A DNA stretch of 64,000 bases from positions 119,483-183,482 of the forward strand of contig NZ_JACSNP010000002.1 of NCBI RefSeq assembly GCF_016900045.1, in the 5' to 3' direction. This stretch comes from Fusobacterium mortiferum (GTDB taxonomy: Bacteria; Fusobacteriota; Fusobacteriia; Fusobacteriales; Fusobacteriaceae). Positions 44,912 to 54,018 of this stretch are shown one piece after another. The notes under the pieces are model-generated. The model made no database searches, had not been told where the DNA came from, and saw only the letters and a program-made list of their open reading frames with translations. Both the position numbers and the translations under genes were made by a program. The stretch's first letter is position 1. The number at the start of each line of letters is the position of its first letter.

Positions 44912-44983
44912 AATATTTTTATCTTTGATAATATCTATAGGTACCAACATCAAAAATTATACACCCTAAGAAAGGAGGAAAAA

Positions 44984-45535
44984 ATGACAGAAAAAGAGAA
45001 AGCTAAATTGGGAGAGTTATATGATGCTAATTATGATTTAGCTTTAATAGAAGAGAGAAGAAAAGCTAAACAGTTATGTTATGAATTTAATATTTTATCT
45101 CCATTAGAAGAGGAGAAAGGAAGAGAGATATTAAAAAAGCTATTTGGTGAAATAAAAAATAATTTTACTATAACAGCTCCTTTTTATTGCGATTATGGTT
45201 ATAATATAAAGCTTGGAGAGAATTTTTATTCAAATCATAATCTGATAATCTTAGATGGAGCAGAGGTAATTTTTGGAGATAATGTCTTTATTGCTCCTAA
45301 TTGTTGTATATCGACGGCAGGGCATCCAATAGATGTAGAAAAAAGGAATAAAGGATTAGAATATGCTTATCCAATAAAAATTGGGAATAATGTATGGATA
45401 GGGGCAAATGTAACTATATTACCAGGAGTAACAATAGGGGATAATACAGTGATAGGGGCTGGAAGTGTTGTAAATAGAGATATTCCTAGTGGAGTAGTAG
45501 CAGTTGGGAACCCTTGTAGAGTTATAAAGAGATAA
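44984..45535 (+). CDS. maa: Maltose/galactoside O-acetyltransferase (hexapeptide repeat)
   Basis: 183 residues with the maltose-acetyltransferase N-terminal segment and a left-handed beta-helix of hexapeptide repeats (about residues 65-175), ending [12 protein letters not shown]. The catalytic His lies in [12 protein letters not shown]. It transfers acetyl from acetyl-CoA to sugars, probably detoxifying excess intracellular sugars. It is intact, whereas a decayed copy of its 5' end lies 876 bases upstream. AAAGGAGG precedes the ATG. Confidence 0.93.
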   Translation: MTEKEKAKLGELYDANYDLALIEERRKAKQLCYEFNILSPLEEEKGREILKKLFGEIKNNFTITAPFYCDYGYNIKLGENFYSNHNLIILDGAEVIFGDNVFIAPNCCISTAGHPIDVEKRNKGLEYAYPIKIGNNVWIGANVTILPGVTIGDNTVIGAGSVVNRDIPSGVVAVGNPCRVIKR

Positions 45536-45540
45536 AAAAA

Positions 45541-45588
45541 GAGGTTGTAAATTATGGTTAATACCAATAAATTTATAACCTCTTATTA
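45541..45588. terminator. Bidirectional terminator after the acetyltransferase gene
   Basis: GAGGTTGTAAATT pairs with AATTTATAACCTC (45541-45553 with about 45569-45582; one mismatch), with T-rich sequence on the right and A-rich on the left, serving the convergent genes. Confidence 0.75.
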
Positions 45589-45595
45589 TTATTTA

Positions 45596-46039
45596 CTATT
45601 TGATATTATTACTCTTTTTTATATTGTCGAATTTAAATTTATAGACTACAGAAATAATTCCGAATAAAATAGTTGTACCTAGGGTAGTGAAGCCAATTAC
45701 AAATTTTCCACTGTATAGGAGAGAGAAACTCCCTAATATAAAAATTAAAAATAGAATAAAACCAAAAATCTGACCTCTATCATTAAATTTTTTATATTGT
45801 TCAAATTGCTGTTGATGTAATTTATACTCTTCTTCTAGCTGTAGTTTTTCCATTTGTATTCTATGTTCTAATTGTTTTTCAGCCATAGTTATAATTCTAT
45901 CTGCGGCCCCTTTACAAATTTTTTCATATCCGGCTAATGTACTAGGATGAGGTATAGGACCAGTGTAACTTTCTACATGTGCAACATGTATTTTATTTTC
46001 TCTTTTTATTGTTTCACTCTTTTTAAGATTAGGCTTCAT
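45596..46039 (-). CDS. DUF2335 family membrane protein
   Basis: 147 residues. The motif YTGPIPHPSTLAGYEKICKGAADRIITMAEKQ (residues about 25-56; quoted in two parts: YTGPIPHPSTLAGYE and GAADRIITMAEKQ) is the DUF2335 signature. A long charged helix precedes two C-terminal membrane segments (about 88-110 and 115-135). The function is unknown; members are found in accessory and mobile regions. Its start overlaps the small upstream gene by 11 bases, indicating a pair. Confidence 0.85.
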   Translation of the reverse strand: MKPNLKKSETIKRENKIHVAHVESYTGPIPHPSTLAGYEKICKGAADRIITMAEKQLEHRIQMEKLQLEEEYKLHQQQFEQYKKFNDRGQIFGFILFLIFILGSFSLLYSGKFVIGFTTLGTTILFGIISVVYKFKFDNIKKSNNIK

Positions 46040-46217
46040 TAGAGAACTCCTCTATTCCTTTATATATATCTTTCCCAACGATTTTCCAATCTGATTCTAA
46101 AGCTTTAGCATCATCTTTAAAAAAATTTTTATTAATATTTATAGAAGGTGATAAAGGTTGCTCAAATAAACAAAATATACTACTAAATCCTTGTAATATA
46201 AATAATATTTTTTTCAT
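46029..46217 (-). CDS. Small partner protein of the DUF2335 gene
   Basis: 62 residues with a hydrophobic N-terminus (ILFILQGFSSIFCLF) and a C-terminal half DWKIVGKDIYKGIEEF. It has a very good AAGGAGG ribosome site and its own promoter. It overlaps the DUF2335 gene by 11 bases, so the two are probably translated together. Short proteins of this shape may precede DUF2335 genes elsewhere, but I cannot name a family. The hydrophobic part could be a membrane anchor. Confidence 0.6.
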   Translation of the reverse strand: MKKILFILQGFSSIFCLFEQPLSPSININKNFFKDDAKALESDWKIVGKDIYKGIEEFSNEA

Positions 46218-46255
46218 TAAGACTACCTCCTTAATAAGATTATTATCTTATGTAT

Positions 46256-46284
46256 ATAATAGCACTATACATATATAAAATCAA
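46256..46284 (-). promoter_or_regulatory. Minus-strand promoter of the DUF2335 pair
   Basis: Read on the minus strand: -35 TTGATT (46284-46279), 17-base spacer, -10 TATTAT (46261-46256), 39 bases before the small partner ATG. Confidence 0.75.
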
Positions 46285-46308
46285 GTAGTTATAAAATTAG
46301 AATAAATA

Positions 46309-46347
46309 AAAAAACTGCTGTAATTAAAAATTACAACAGTCTTTTTT
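46309..46347 (-). terminator. Terminator after trpS
   Basis: On the minus strand ACTGTTGTAATT (46340-46329) pairs with AATTACAGCAGT (46325-46314), with one G-U, followed by a T run (46313 downward). Confidence 0.9.
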
Positions 46348-47340
46348 TTAGTAATATTTATACATATTTCCTACTATTCCAACAGCTTCTTTAGCCCTCA
46401 TAATTTTATCTTGAGCTATAGCTCTAGCTTTTTTTCCACCTTCGAATAGTACATCATGAACATAGTTCATATCTTGAGCTAATTTTTCTCTTTTTTCTCT
46501 AGCTTCTCCAAAATACTCTAATACAGCATTTAAAAGTTCTGTTTTAGCGTGTCCATAACCATAGTTACCAGCTAAAAACTTCTCTTTCATCTCATTTTGT
46601 TTCTCAATAGAAGCAAATAGAGCATAGATTTTAGCTATATTGTTATCAGGATTCTTTGGTTCCTCAAGTGGAGTTGAGTCAGTTACAATACTCATAATTT
46701 GCTTTTTAAGATCTTTTTTACTAGCAAACATATTGATGGTATTTCCATAAGATTTACTCATCTTTTGTCCATCTACTCCAGGAACTACAGCAGAGTCATC
46801 TAAAGTAAGAGGCTCAGGAAGTTTAAATAGTTCAACTCCATATTGTTGGTTAAATTTCATAGCTATATCTCTAGTCATCTCTAGATGTTGTTTTTGATCT
46901 TTTCCAACTGGAACTACATCAGCATCATACATTAAAATATCAGCAGCCATTAAAACTGGATAAGTAAGAAGTCCAGTATTTGGGAAGATTCCTTTAGCTA
47001 TCTTATCTTTGTATGAGTGCCCTCTCTCTAATAGTCCAACTGGAGTAACATTAGATAGTAACCAAGAAAGCTCTACATGTTCAGGAATATCCGATTGTAA
47101 GAATATAGTAGACTTATTAGGATCAAGTCCTAATGCTAAATAATCTAATACTATATTATATGTATTATCTTTTAAAGCTTTTGGGTCAGTTAGTGATGTA
47201 AGAGAGTGATAGTCAGCTATAAAATAAAATCCATCATACTCTCCACTGTTTTGAGCATCTATAAATTGTTTCATAGCTCCAAAATAGTTTCCAAGGTGAA
47301 GTATTCCACTAGGTTGAATACCAGATAAACTTCTTTTCAT
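46348..47340 (-). CDS. trpS: Tryptophanyl-tRNA synthetase
   Basis: Class I aminoacyl-tRNA synthetase of 330 residues. The HIGH-type motif is PSGILHLGNYFGAM (about residues 10-23) and the second is KMSKSYGN (about 194-201); DQKQHLEMTRDIA is also conserved. AGGAGGAACACA precedes the ATG. The 51-base gap to the binding-protein gene upstream contains TATAAT on the minus strand and a long A/T dyad, but no T-box leader fits there. Confidence 0.96.
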   Translation of the reverse strand: MKRSLSGIQPSGILHLGNYFGAMKQFIDAQNSGEYDGFYFIADYHSLTSLTDPKALKDNTYNIVLDYLALGLDPNKSTIFLQSDIPEHVELSWLLSNVTPVGLLERGHSYKDKIAKGIFPNTGLLTYPVLMAADILMYDADVVPVGKDQKQHLEMTRDIAMKFNQQYGVELFKLPEPLTLDDSAVVPGVDGQKMSKSYGNTINMFASKKDLKKQIMSIVTDSTPLEEPKNPDNNIAKIYALFASIEKQNEMKEKFLAGNYGYGHAKTELLNAVLEYFGEAREKREKLAQDMNYVHDVLFEGGKKARAIAQDKIMRAKEAVGIVGNMYKYY

Positions 47341-47391
47341 TGTGTTCCTCCTAAAATAATATTATAATTTCATAATATTATACCATAATAC

Positions 47392-48528
47392 TTACTTTGT
47401 TTCTACAACAGAATCAAAAATGTATTTACCATCTTGAACTTTGATAATAGTAACAGCTTTGATAGGGTTATTATTTTCATCAAAAGTTAGATGTCCAGTA
47501 ACTCCATCCATATCACTTGCTTTTATAGCCTTAGTTAATTCAGCTTTGTCTGTAGTACCAGCTTTATTTATTGCATTTTTTAAAACATATACAGTATCAT
47601 ATGCAAGAGCAGAGAAAGCTGTTGGTTCTTCATTGTATTTCTCTCTATATTTTTTTAAGAAAGATTGAACTTTTTCATTGCTATCCTCAGTTGAGTAGTG
47701 GTTAGTGAAGTAAGAGTTATCAACTACAGAGTAAGATGATGAATCAAGAGCTCCAATTATTCCATCCCAACCATCTGGTCCTACAAAAGTAGATTTCATT
47801 CCAATCTCTCTAGCTTGTGTAGCAATAAGTGCTGAAAGCTCATAGTATTCAGGAACAACTAAGATATCTGGATTTTCACTATTTATTTTAGTAAGTTGAG
47901 CTTTGAAATCCTTATCTCCATCAGAGTATCCTTCCTTAGCAACTACTTTTATTCCCTCTTTTTCAGCTTGTTTTATAAAGGCGTTAGCAATTCCATCAGA
48001 GTAATCACTAGATGTATTTACCATAATAGCAGCAGTTTTAGCCCCTAGTTCATCCTTAGAAAACTTTGCTAATGTACTTCCTTGGTATGGGTCAGTAAAA
48101 CATACACGGAATATATTTGGACCAGCATCGGTTATATTTATTTGTGTTCCTGTAGGGGTGATCATAGGTATTCCATCTTGGGCAGCTAATTCAGCTACAG
48201 CCAAAGTAGGTTTTGAAGTAACACTTCCAAGAATAGCTACAACTCCCTCATCAGTTAATTTATTATAGGCATTTACAGCTTCGATAGGATCTGCCTTCTC
48301 ATCTAAAGAGATATACTCAAATTTCTTTCCTAAAACTCCACCATTGGCATTGATCTCCTCAAAGGCTAATTTAGCTCCCTTATCAACAGTAATTCCATAC
48401 ATAGCAGCAGAACCAGTTAAAGGTCCCATTCCTCCTACTTTGATAGTAGAACTCTCCTCTTGACTTTGGTTTGCTCCACAGCTCATCATCATAGTAGCTC
48501 CAGCTAACATTGCAATAATCTTTTTCAT
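47392..48528 (-). CDS. Branched-chain amino-acid ABC transporter substrate-binding lipoprotein (LivJ-like)
   Basis: 378-residue periplasmic binding lipoprotein: a signal peptide with lipobox MMSC (Cys about 17), then a type I Leu/Ile/Val-binding fold (IKVGGMGPLTGSAAMYG, VGPDGWDG, and a C-terminal domain with FDENNNPIKAVTIIKVQDGKY). No livHMGF permease or ATPase genes are next to it, so the partner is elsewhere. AGGAGGAAAAT is its ribosome site. It is preceded by a leader peptide and a terminator hairpin, suggesting attenuation by leucine. Confidence 0.93.
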   Translation of the reverse strand: MKKIIAMLAGATMMMSCGANQSQEESSTIKVGGMGPLTGSAAMYGITVDKGAKLAFEEINANGGVLGKKFEYISLDEKADPIEAVNAYNKLTDEGVVAILGSVTSKPTLAVAELAAQDGIPMITPTGTQINITDAGPNIFRVCFTDPYQGSTLAKFSKDELGAKTAAIMVNTSSDYSDGIANAFIKQAEKEGIKVVAKEGYSDGDKDFKAQLTKINSENPDILVVPEYYELSALIATQAREIGMKSTFVGPDGWDGIIGALDSSSYSVVDNSYFTNHYSTEDSNEKVQSFLKKYREKYNEEPTAFSALAYDTVYVLKNAINKAGTTDKAELTKAIKASDMDGVTGHLTFDENNNPIKAVTIIKVQDGKYIFDSVVETK

Positions 48529-48555
48529 AAAATTTTCCTCCTTAAGATATTTTAG

Positions 48556-48583
48556 TATAAAAAAAACAGCCTGTTAGGCTGTT
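48556..48583 (-). terminator. Leader terminator (attenuator) ahead of the livJ-like gene
   Basis: On the minus strand AACAGCC-TAACA-GGCTGTT (48583-48565) is followed by seven to eight T residues. It lies 28 bases before the gene start, downstream of a promoter and leader ORF, so it can only act as an attenuator. Confidence 0.85.
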
Positions 48584-48675
48584 GGTAACAAAAAATTATT
48601 TAGAATACAAAAAACAAATATAAAAACATATGTATTTTTATAAAAGGTTAAAATAAAACTAAATAATATATAATC

Positions 48676-48771
48676 CTAACATTTTAACAAAGTATATGAA
48701 AATTGACTCAGATTGTTAAGGCTGAGTGAGAGTCCATATACAGTTGTCCAACAAATGTTAGCACTATACAT
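48676..48771 (-). CDS. Leucine-rich leader peptide of the livJ-like gene
   Basis: 31-codon ORF, MYSANICWTTVYGLSLSLNN then LSQFSYTLLKC, with AGGAGG ending 8 bases before ATG. Four leucines fall within eight codons, written CTC, CTC, CTT and CTG, which are unusual in this TTA-preferring genome, and TTG and TTA follow. ACTCAG/CTGAGT can pair across the peptide coding region. Together with the downstream terminator this looks like ribosome-mediated attenuation by leucyl-tRNA. Too short to call by homology. Confidence 0.6.
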   Translation of the reverse strand: MYSANICWTTVYGLSLSLNNLSQFSYTLLKC

Positions 48772-48803
48772 AATAGTTCCTCCTAATTTTTTTACTTTTT
48801 TTC

Positions 48804-48831
48804 ATTATAGCACTTTTTTTTCAAAAAGCAA
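48804..48831 (-). promoter_or_regulatory. Minus-strand promoter of the livJ leader
   Basis: Minus strand: -35 TTGCTT (48831-48826), 16-base spacer ending TGC, -10 TATAAT (48809-48804), an extended -10 type promoter. Confidence 0.8.
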
Positions 48832-48953
48832 GAAAAAGTTTAAAAAAGATATTGAAACATAAAAAAAATAGATAGCTGAGTAGAGAAAAAAAGATGTAAA
48901 ATAAACAAACATATAGTATAATAAAATTATCAATAAGTATGGAGGTATTAGAG

Positions 48954-49901
48954 ATGAATTATTATGTAGGAATTGACTTAGGAGGAACAAATACTAAGAT
49001 AGGAATTCTAAATATTGATGGGGAGATTTTTAAGAGCACAGTTATAAAAACTCTTTCTTCAGAGGGAGCAGAGAGAACTTTAACTAGAATATGGGAAGCT
49101 ACAAAGGGATTAGCTGAGGAGTTAAAAATAGATGTATGTGATATAAAGGGGATAGGAATAGGAATACCTGGACCAGTTATAAATCAAAGTGTTGTAGCTT
49201 TCTTTGCTAATTTCTCATGGGGTGAAGATGTAAATATTAAATCTATGATGGAGAGAATATCTGGAGTAGAGACAAGACTTGATAATGATGTTAATATAAT
49301 AGCATTAGGAGAGGCTAAATATGGAGCTGCTAGAGGAAGTAGAACAAGTGTAACTGTAGCATTAGGAACTGGAGTAGGTGGAGGAATCTATATAGATGGA
49401 AAACTTATCTCTGGATTTATGGGTGCAGGTGGAGAGATTGGACATATGAAGATAGTAAGAGATGGAAAACTTTGTGGATGTGGACAAAAAGGATGCTTTG
49501 AAGCCTATGCTTCAGCTACAGGACTTATAAGAGAGGCTGTATCAAGACTTATGGTAAATAAGCAAAACCTACTTTATACTATGATAGAAGGGAAATTAGA
49601 TGTATTAGAAGCAAAGGACATATTTGATGCAGCAAAAGAGGGAGATAAATTCTCATTAGATTTAGTGGACTATGAGGCTGAATATCTAGCTATGGGAATA
49701 GGAAATATCTTGAATATAATTAATCCAGAGAGAATAGTTCTTGGTGGAGGAGTAGCTATGGCGGGAGATATACTTATGGTACCTATGAAAGAGAAATTGA
49801 AAAAATATGCTCTACCAGTAGCTTTAAAAAATATAGATATAGTACAGGGAGTACTTGGTAATGAAGCTGGAATAAAGGGAGCTGTAGGTCTTTTTAATTA
49901 A
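48954..49901 (+). CDS. ROK family glucokinase
   Basis: 315 residues. ATP-binding GIDLGGTNTKIGI at residues 6-18, LGTGVGGG, the ROK signature with HMKIVRDG and the zinc-binding CGCGQKGCFEAYAS (about 178-191). It phosphorylates glucose (or a related hexose) that enters by non-PTS routes such as the neighbouring Mgl system. An in-frame ATG at 48939 would lie before GGAGG at 48941-48945; the ATG at 48954 is preferred. A possible -10 (TATAAT) is at 48917-48922. Confidence 0.92.
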   Translation: MNYYVGIDLGGTNTKIGILNIDGEIFKSTVIKTLSSEGAERTLTRIWEATKGLAEELKIDVCDIKGIGIGIPGPVINQSVVAFFANFSWGEDVNIKSMMERISGVETRLDNDVNIIALGEAKYGAARGSRTSVTVALGTGVGGGIYIDGKLISGFMGAGGEIGHMKIVRDGKLCGCGQKGCFEAYASATGLIREAVSRLMVNKQNLLYTMIEGKLDVLEAKDIFDAAKEGDKFSLDLVDYEAEYLAMGIGNILNIINPERIVLGGGVAMAGDILMVPMKEKLKKYALPVALKNIDIVQGVLGNEAGIKGAVGLFN

Positions 49902-49958
49902 TAACTGAAAACTTATTTCAAAAAATAAAAAAAGTCTGTAAAAAAATTAATTAGAGAC

Positions 49959-49987
49959 TTGACAAAAGAAAAATAAAGGATTATTAT
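49959..49987 (+). promoter_or_regulatory. Promoter of mglBAC
   Basis: -35 TTGACA (49959-49964), 17-base spacer, -10 TATTAT (49982-49987). Confidence 0.85.
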
Positions 49988-50001
49988 CTAGTATATAGGA
50001 T

Positions 50002-50014
50002 AGAAAACGTTCTT
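50002..50014. promoter_or_regulatory. Possible LacI/GalR- or CcpA-type operator in the mgl leader
   Basis: AGAAAACGTTCT has the central CG and A/T-rich half sites of LacI-family operators and lies just downstream of the -10, where a repressor would block transcription. Only 4-base arms are perfectly paired. Confidence 0.4.
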
Positions 50015-50080
50015 AAGACTTTGTTATAAAATGAAAAGTTCTAAAAACAAACAGTTAAAACTGTAGGAGGGAATTGGAAT

Positions 50081-51097
50081 ATGAAAAAAACAGGAATAAT
50101 TTTAGGAGCACTACTACTAGCAGCAGGATTAACAGGATGTGGGGGAGATAAAAAAGATGAAGCCAAAGCACCTGAAAAATTAAGAATAGGTTTCACAGCT
50201 TATAAGTATGATGATAACTTTATAGCACTTTACAGAAAAGTTATTTTAGGGGAAGCAGAAAAGGTAAAAGATAAAGTTGAACTAACAATGAACGATTCAC
50301 AAAACAGCCAACAAACACAAAACGACCAAATTGATGTAATGTTATCAAAAGGGGTAGATGCATTAGCTATCAACTTGGTTGACCCAGCAGCAGGACAAAC
50401 TGTAATGGAAAAGATAAAGGCTGAAAATATACCAGTTGTATTCTATAACAAAAAACCAGCAAAATCAGTTATAGATGCTTATGAAAAAGCTTACTATGTA
50501 GGAATTGACCCAAATGCACAAGGTATAGCACAAGGGGAGCTAATAGCTAAAGCTTGGAAGGCAAATCCAGCATTAGACCTTAACAAAGATGGAGTTATCC
50601 AATATGTAATGATAAAAGGGGAACCTGGACATCCAGATGCTGAAGCAAGAACTACATACTCAATCAAAACTCTAAATGATATGGGAATTAAAACTCAAGA
50701 GTTACATCTAGATACTGCTATGTGGGATACTGCAATGGCAAAGGATAAGATGGATGCTTGGTTATCTGGACCTAATGGAGATAAGATTGAAGTAGTTATC
50801 TGTAACAACGATGGAATGGCACTAGGAGCTATTGAGTCATTAAAGGCAGCAGGAAAAATGTTACCAGTATATGGAGTTGACGCATTACCAGAAGCTATAG
50901 TTAAGATAGAAGCTGGAGAGATGGCAGGAACTGTTCTTAACGATGCTCAAGGTCAAGGAAAAGGAACTTGGGATATGGTTATCAACCTAGCTCAAGGTAA
51001 GGGAGCAACAGATGGAACTTCATATCAATTAGTAGAAAAAGAATTATTAATTCCAAGTATTGGAATAGACAAAGAAAATGCAGCACAATTCAAATAG
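50081..51097 (+). CDS. mglB: Galactose/glucose-binding lipoprotein MglB
   Basis: 338-residue periplasmic sugar-binding component. The signal peptide ends in lipobox LTGC (Cys about 20), so it is membrane-tethered, unlike E. coli MglB. Binding-fold stretches include [46 protein letters not shown] and [10 protein letters not shown], all typical of galactose/glucose-binding proteins. It is followed by a hairpin that probably reduces transcription into mglA. Confidence 0.95.
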   Translation: MKKTGIILGALLLAAGLTGCGGDKKDEAKAPEKLRIGFTAYKYDDNFIALYRKVILGEAEKVKDKVELTMNDSQNSQQTQNDQIDVMLSKGVDALAINLVDPAAGQTVMEKIKAENIPVVFYNKKPAKSVIDAYEKAYYVGIDPNAQGIAQGELIAKAWKANPALDLNKDGVIQYVMIKGEPGHPDAEARTTYSIKTLNDMGIKTQELHLDTAMWDTAMAKDKMDAWLSGPNGDKIEVVICNNDGMALGAIESLKAAGKMLPVYGVDALPEAIVKIEAGEMAGTVLNDAQGQGKGTWDMVINLAQGKGATDGTSYQLVEKELLIPSIGIDKENAAQFK

Positions 51098-51120
51098 GAT
51101 TAATTAGTAAGGTTAATGTT

Positions 51121-51154
51121 AAAAAGGGGAATTGTATTACAATTTCCCTTTTTT
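51121..51154 (+). terminator. Intercistronic hairpin between mglB and mglA
   Basis: AAAAAGGGGAATTGTA (51121-51136) pairs with TACAATTTCCCTTTTTT (51138-51154) with one bulge, and ends in a T run. It should act as a partial terminator, giving more binding protein than ATPase. Confidence 0.75.
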
Positions 51155-51170
51155 CAAAAAGGAGAATGTT

Positions 51171-52682
51171 ATGGGAAAAAGTAAATACTTATTAGAGATG
51201 AACAACATAACAAAGGAATTTCCAGGGGTAAAAGCTTTAGATGGTGCTAATTTAAAAGTTAGACCTCATTCAGTACATGCACTGATGGGAGAAAACGGTG
51301 CTGGAAAATCGACACTGATGAAGTGTCTATTTGGAATCTATGAAAAGGATTCAGGAACTATTTTCTTTGAAGGAAAAGAGATAAACTTTAAATCTGCAAA
51401 AGAGGCTTTAGATAATGGGGTTTCTATGGTTCACCAAGAGTTGAACCAAGTTTTACAAAGAAATATCTTAGATAATATCTGGTTGGGAAGATATCCTAAA
51501 AAAGGTTTCTTTATTGACGAGAAAAAGATGTATGAGGATACTAAAAAGATATTTGAAGATCTAGATATCACAGTGGACCCACGTTCAAAGATGGGGGATC
51601 TAGCTGTATCTGAAAGACAGATGGTAGAGATAGCTAAGGCTGTTTCATACAATTCAAAAATAATAGTTATGGATGAGCCTACATCTTCACTTACAGAGAA
51701 AGAGGTAGAGCATCTATTTAGAATTATCAATAAATTGAGAGATAGAGGCTGTGGAATAATATATATTTCACATAAAATGGAAGAGATAAAGGCAATATCT
51801 GATGATATTACAATAATGAGAGATGGAAAATGGATTGCAACAGAGCCAGTGAAAGATCTGACTACAGAGCAGATTATAAATATGATGGTTGGAAGGGATT
51901 TAACAAATCGTTTCCCTCCAAAAGATAACGTGGTGAAAGAGGAGATCTTAAAAGTTGAAGGGTTGACAGCACTGAATCAACCTTCAATCCAAGATGTAAC
52001 TTTTGATCTACATAAGGGAGAGATACTTGGAGTAGCTGGTCTAGTTGGTTCAAAGAGAACAGAGATTGTAGAGACAATATTTGGAATGAGAGAAAAAGCA
52101 AGTGGGAAAATAATACTCAAAGGGAAAGAGGTAAAAAATAGTAATCCTAATGAAGCTATAGAGAATGGATTTGCTCTAGTTACTGAGGAGCGTAGAGCTA
52201 CAGGGATATATGGAATGTTGGACATAAACTTCAACTCAACTATTTCAAACCTAGATAGATATAAGGGAAAAAATAGACTGTTGGCACTATTAAATGATAG
52301 AGGTATGAAGGATGATACTCAATGGGTAATAGATAGTATGCGTGTAAAAACACCTTCACAACACACTTCAATAGGTTCTCTATCAGGAGGAAACCAACAG
52401 AAAGTTATACTTGGAAGATGGCTACTAACAGAACCAGATGTGTTGATGCTAGATGAGCCTACAAGAGGTATAGATGTATTAGCTAAGTATGAGATCTATC
52501 AACTGATGATAGAATTAGCTAAGAAGGATAAAGGAATTATAATGATATCTTCTGAGATGCCAGAACTTTTAGGGGTTACAGACAGAATTCTTGTAATGAG
52601 TAATGGAAAGGTAGCTGGAATAGTAAAAACATCTGAGACAACTCAAGAAGAGATAATGACACTATCAGCTAAATATCTATAG
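51171..52682 (+). CDS. mglA: Galactose/methyl galactoside ABC transporter ATPase MglA
   Basis: 503 residues with two ABC domains. The first has [12 protein letters not shown] (about residues 40-51), the signature [13 protein letters not shown] and DEPTSSL; the second has the degenerate Walker [27 protein letters not shown] and DEPTRGIDV. The longer frame from 51132 overlaps the hairpin; AAAGGAG sits before the ATG at 51171. It powers the MglC permease. Confidence 0.95.
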   Translation: MGKSKYLLEMNNITKEFPGVKALDGANLKVRPHSVHALMGENGAGKSTLMKCLFGIYEKDSGTIFFEGKEINFKSAKEALDNGVSMVHQELNQVLQRNILDNIWLGRYPKKGFFIDEKKMYEDTKKIFEDLDITVDPRSKMGDLAVSERQMVEIAKAVSYNSKIIVMDEPTSSLTEKEVEHLFRIINKLRDRGCGIIYISHKMEEIKAISDDITIMRDGKWIATEPVKDLTTEQIINMMVGRDLTNRFPPKDNVVKEEILKVEGLTALNQPSIQDVTFDLHKGEILGVAGLVGSKRTEIVETIFGMREKASGKIILKGKEVKNSNPNEAIENGFALVTEERRATGIYGMLDINFNSTISNLDRYKGKNRLLALLNDRGMKDDTQWVIDSMRVKTPSQHTSIGSLSGGNQQKVILGRWLLTEPDVLMLDEPTRGIDVLAKYEIYQLMIELAKKDKGIIMISSEMPELLGVTDRILVMSNGKVAGIVKTSETTQEEIMTLSAKYL

Positions 52683-52711
52683 AAATTCAGGAAAGAAAAG
52701 AGGAGAAGACT

Positions 52712-53731
52712 ATGAGTATACGTACAAAAGATGGGAATATTGACTATAAAAAACTTTTAATTCAAAGTGGACTTTATCTAGTTCTATTAATAATGTTAGT
52801 GGCTATAATAATAAAAGAGCCATCATTCTTAAGTGTAAGAAACTTTAAAAATATCTTAACTCAATCATCGGTAAGACTTATCATAGCACTTGGGGTAGCT
52901 GGACTTATCGTTACTACAGGTACTGACCTATCAGTAGGAAGACAGGTAGGTTTCTCGGCAGTAATTTCGGCAACTCTTCTACAGGCAGCAACTACTGCCC
53001 ATAAGGTTTATCCAAATATACAGGATTTTCCACTATTTGGAGCAATAGCTATTGTTATGGTAGTTGGTATGATAATTGGTGGATTGAATGGACTTGCTGT
53101 AGCTAAATTGAATCTACACCCATTCATTGTTACAATGGGTAGTATGACCATTGTCTATGGTATTAACTCACTTTACTATGACTATGCTGGTGGTTCACCA
53201 ATAGCTGGTTTTGCTGAAAAATATACTTCCTTTGCACAAGGATATATAAGTATAGGTGGATTTACAATATCTTACCTAATCTTCTATGCACTAATAGCTA
53301 CAGTGATTATGTGGGTATTGTGGAATAAGACAAAGTTTGGTAAAAATGTGTTTGCTGTTGGAGGAAATATTGAGGCAGCTAAGGTATCTGGAGTAAATGT
53401 TCACTGGACACTTATAAAACTATATGCTCTATCTGGTATCTTCTATGCTTTTGGTGGATTCTTAGAAGCAGGACGTATCGGTTCAGCAACTAACAACTTA
53501 GGAAATATGTATGAGATGGACGCAATTGCAGCTTGTGTAATTGGAGGAGTTTCATTCTATGGAGGAGTTGGAAAAATATCTGGAGTTGTTACAGGAGTTA
53601 TATTACTAACAGTTATTAACTATGGACTTACATATATAGGTGTAAATCCATACTGGCAATATATTATAAAAGGGCTTATCATAATAGTAGCAGTTGCATT
53701 TGACTCTATTAAGTATGCTAAGAAAAAATAG
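52712..53731 (+). CDS. mglC: Galactose/methyl galactoside ABC permease MglC
   Basis: 339-residue inner-membrane permease with about ten helices. Conserved stretches are GTDLSVGRQVGFSAV, GLNGLAVAKLNLHPFIVTMGSMTIVYG and the EAA-like AIAACVIGGVSFYGGVG loop, typical of the MglC/RbsC family. It completes the MglBAC importer and ends in a good terminator. Confidence 0.95.
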   Translation: MSIRTKDGNIDYKKLLIQSGLYLVLLIMLVAIIIKEPSFLSVRNFKNILTQSSVRLIIALGVAGLIVTTGTDLSVGRQVGFSAVISATLLQAATTAHKVYPNIQDFPLFGAIAIVMVVGMIIGGLNGLAVAKLNLHPFIVTMGSMTIVYGINSLYYDYAGGSPIAGFAEKYTSFAQGYISIGGFTISYLIFYALIATVIMWVLWNKTKFGKNVFAVGGNIEAAKVSGVNVHWTLIKLYALSGIFYAFGGFLEAGRIGSATNNLGNMYEMDAIAACVIGGVSFYGGVGKISGVVTGVILLTVINYGLTYIGVNPYWQYIIKGLIIIVAVAFDSIKYAKKK

Positions 53732-53765
53732 TTAAGGGGGACTACACAACTAACATAAATTAAAG

Positions 53766-53812
53766 AAAGAGCTATTACAAACTAAAAGGTTTGTAGTAGC
53801 TCTTTTGTATTT
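53766..53812 (+). terminator. Terminator after mglC
   Basis: A stem of 17 positions, 53766-53782 with 53789-53105-equivalent 53805 (one G-U or mismatch), 6-base loop, then TTGTATTTTTT. Confidence 0.9.
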
Positions 53813-53919
53813 TTTGTTAAAAATTCAGTAATTGTTGAAAAAATGCATTTCTTTAATAGATAGTAATTTTAAAATCTATATTTTCTATAGAAAAGTTCTA
53901 TATTTTTGTTCATCTAAAC

Positions 53920-53948
53920 TTGACATAAAGTGAAAAAAGAGGTAAAAT
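53920..53948 (+). promoter_or_regulatory. Promoter of the TnpB-like gene and polysaccharide locus
   Basis: -35 TTGACA (53920-53925), 17-base spacer, -10 TAAAAT (53943-53948). Confidence 0.85.
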
Positions 53949-54018
53949 AAGTTGTTTACATATCATCTAGGTACGTCTTTTCAACAAAAAGAGAAGTAGT
54001 AAGGGGGAGGAATTTCTA

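Noticed and set aside
47341..47391. T-box leader for trpS
   Set aside because: The spacer upstream is only 51 bases, too short for a T-box, and no T-box sequence was seen.
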